Part shown: positions 6,164 to 7,332 of the stretch, piece after piece
How positions within the stretch are numbered: position 1 is the stretch's first letter
Layout of the letters: every line of letters starts with the position of its first letter
Assembly: GCA_946479005.1 (NCBI GenBank)
Contig: CAMLEM010000080.1
Coordinates: 1-7,332, forward strand
Direction: 5' to 3'
Length of the DNA: 7,332 nucleotides
Origin: an uncultured Chitinophagaceae bacterium
Lineage (GTDB): Bacteria > Bacteroidota > Bacteroidia > Chitinophagales > Chitinophagaceae
Notes under the pieces: model-generated
What the model was told of the DNA's origin: nothing
What the model saw: the letters and a program-made list of their open reading frames with translations, nothing else
The model's database searches: none
Program-made: the position numbers and the translations under genes

Positions 6164-7177
6164 ATGATCCACGAAAATGTTTCCATAAAGCCCTATCATA
6201 CCTTCGGCATTGATGTAAGTGCCCGTTACTTCGCGGGCTTTGATTCCATCGAATCGCTCCAGTCGGTGCTGAAAGAGAACCCGGATACAAAACAGCCCCT
6301 TCTTGTATTGGGCGGTGGCAGTAACATACTTTTTACAAAGGATTTCGACGGATTGATACTGCGCAATGAGATCCGCGGCATAGAAAAGATGAAGGAAGAC
6401 GAGGACGCTGTTTTCGTGCGGGCGGGGGGAGGCGAGAACTGGCACCAGTTTGTGCTTCATTGCATTGAGCAGGGTTGGGCGGGCCTGGAGAATCTCTCCC
6501 TCATTCCCGGCTGCGTGGGAGCATCGCCTATGCAGAACATAGGAGCATATGGCGTTGAGCTCAGGTCCTTTTTTCACGAGCTCAGGGCCTTTCATCTGAA
6601 AGAGAAAGCCAATTATACGTTTGCCGCCAAAGACTGTGATTTCGGTTACCGCGAATCGGTATTCAAGAAAAAATACAAAGACCAGTTTGTGATCACGGAT
6701 GTGACATTCCGGCTGTCCAGGAAACCGGTTTATAATGTATCCTATGGCGCCATTCAAAAAGAGCTGGAAGAAATGGGCGTGAAGGAACTTTCACTTAAAG
6801 CGGTGTCGGATGCCGTGATTCGGATCCGCTCTTCAAAGCTTCCCGACCCGGACCTGATCGGTAATGCAGGAAGCTTTTTCAAGAATCCCTCTGTAAGCAG
6901 GGAACATTACCAGCTGCTAAAGGAAACCTACCCCGGAATCATTGGATATGAGAACGCCGACGGATCGATGAAGCTCGCAGCCGGCTGGCTGATCGAAGAG
7001 GCAGGATGGAAAGGGGTGAGGAGGGGAGATGCCGGGTGCCACGAGAGGCAGGCCCTGGTGCTGGTGAATTATGGGAAGGCCAGTGGTGTTGAAATACTCA
7101 GCTTAAGTGAAGATATCAGGGGGTCGGTGAAGGAGAAGTTTGAGGTGGAACTGGAAAGGGAGGTGAACGTTTATTAG
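6164..7177 (+). CDS. murB: UDP-N-acetylenolpyruvoylglucosamine reductase MurB
   Basis: A 337-residue FAD enzyme that reduces UDP-GlcNAc-enolpyruvate to UDP-MurNAc with NADPH, the second committed step of peptidoglycan precursor synthesis in the cytoplasm. Length is close to the type I (E. coli-like, about 340 residues) enzyme. Seen: HTFGIDV near the N-terminus; the FAD-binding segment LGGGSNILF (49-57); LSLIPGCVGASPMQNIGAYGVE (about 111-132); the YRES motif of type I enzymes (162-165, Arg163); GSFFKNP (236-242) with the catalytic Ser237 that donates a proton; AAGWLIEEAGWKG (272-284); and the C-terminal LEREV, where Glu333 probably matches the catalytic Glu325 of E. coli. I chose the ATG at 6164, giving MIHENVSIKPYHTFG, over the in-frame ATG at 6143, which would overlap priA by 17 bases. 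There is no Shine-Dalgarno, and the gene probably depends on priA translation or transcription. Confidence 0.97.
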   Translation: MIHENVSIKPYHTFGIDVSARYFAGFDSIESLQSVLKENPDTKQPLLVLGGGSNILFTKDFDGLILRNEIRGIEKMKEDEDAVFVRAGGGENWHQFVLHCIEQGWAGLENLSLIPGCVGASPMQNIGAYGVELRSFFHELRAFHLKEKANYTFAAKDCDFGYRESVFKKKYKDQFVITDVTFRLSRKPVYNVSYGAIQKELEEMGVKELSLKAVSDAVIRIRSSKLPDPDLIGNAGSFFKNPSVSREHYQLLKETYPGIIGYENADGSMKLAAGWLIEEAGWKGVRRGDAGCHERQALVLVNYGKASGVEILSLSEDIRGSVKEKFEVELEREVNVY

Positions 7178-7211
7178 GATTTGGGATTTGGGATTCCGGA
7201 TTTGGGATTTC
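7177..7211 (+). repeat. Heptamer tandem repeat after murB, GGATTTG x5
   Basis: Five consecutive 7-base units begin on the last base of the murB stop codon: GGATTTG, GGATTTG, GGATTCC, GGATTTG and GGATTTC. The period matches that of the repeats before priA and mtaB, but the unit differs. Its last unit runs into the left arm of the inverted repeat at 7207-7220. Confidence 0.85.
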
Positions 7212-7245
7212 TGAAACCCGCTATATGCTTTACGGTAACGTGGCT

Positions 7246-7332
7246 CTAAACGTTAGAATCAGATTTCGATTTAAATATAACTTCTTCTATAACTTCTTCG
7301 ATTCCTTTTTGGTTGATTCGGGTTTCAGAAAT
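7246..7332 (-). CDS. Possible C-terminal end of a minus-strand gene (partial)
   Basis: Reading inward from the window edge on the minus strand gives 28 codons and a TAG at 7248-7246. The peptide is rich in Glu and Lys with IEEV-IEEV, ending in KSKSDSNV. It would be convergent with murB, leaving 68 bases between the stop codons, a sensible arrangement. The codons are more AT-rich than those of the other genes, and 28 open codons can arise by chance, so this is a tentative call. No family is recognisable from so short a piece. Confidence 0.35.
   Translation of the reverse strand: MSETRINQKGIEEVIEEVIFKSKSDSNV
7276..7299. repeat. Perfect 12-bp direct tandem duplication
   Basis: TATAACTTCTTC at 7276-7287 is repeated exactly at 7288-7299. 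If the partial minus-strand gene is real, this is an in-frame duplication of four codons that gives the IEEV-IEEV peptide; otherwise it is a simple microsatellite. Confidence 0.85.

Larger units (their letters stand above)
7207..7332. repeat. Exact 14-bp inverted repeat with 98-bp interior, right arm at window edge
   Basis: ATTTCTGAAACCCG at 7207-7220 is the exact reverse complement of CGGGTTTCAGAAAT at 7319-7332. The interior is 98 bases and AT-rich. The right arm stops where the window stops, so its true length is unknown. The loop is too long for an ordinary terminator; a small mobile element end or a dispersed repeat pair are alternatives. Confidence 0.7.

Noticed and set aside
6134..6757. 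A 207-codon minus-strand open frame opposite murB
   Set aside because: It overlaps the conserved FAD-binding and catalytic part of MurB and has no recognisable motif of its own.

Overview
The window looks like ordinary chromosomal DNA from a Bacteroidota bacterium, most likely near the Chitinophagaceae, though the family placement is inference. The signs are exact TAnnTTTG (-7 type) promoter boxes, no clear Shine-Dalgarno sequences before the starts, a tRNA without an encoded CCA end, and the style of the MtaB, PriA, MurB and DUF4258 proteins. No plasmid, phage, CRISPR or transposase gene is visible.

Layout. 46-957 (-) is a secreted lipoprotein of the DNA/RNA non-specific (DRGH) endonuclease family. 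1036-1110 (+) is tRNA-Val(GAC), with its own -7 box and a T9 tract behind it. 1160-2416 (-) is mtaB, a tRNA methylthiotransferase, convergent with the tRNA. 2470-3219 (-) is a PlsC-type lysophosphatidate acyltransferase, overlapped in TGATG fashion by the upstream 3219-3626 (-) gene for a membrane-anchored DUF4258 protein. Divergent from these, 3694-6159 (+) is priA and 6164-7177 (+) is murB, 4 bases apart and probably cotranscribed. The last 87 bases hold what may be the C-terminal end of a minus-strand gene running out of the window.

Functionally these are housekeeping modules: tRNA and tRNA modification, phospholipid synthesis, replication restart and peptidoglycan precursor synthesis, plus one secreted nuclease. 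Nothing indicates that they form a single pathway.

The most interesting signal is between the genes. priA and mtaB, far apart and on opposite strands, share the same upstream architecture: a 7-base tandem repeat (consensus GAGCTCT) that runs in register directly into CTCTGTAnnTTTG, with the start codon 4 (priA) or 7 (mtaB) bases after the box. This suggests a phased-heptamer promoter driving leaderless or nearly leaderless mRNAs. A second, unrelated heptamer array (GGATTTG x5) follows murB and leads into an exact 14-bp inverted repeat whose other arm is the last 14 bases of the window, so that structure may continue outside it.
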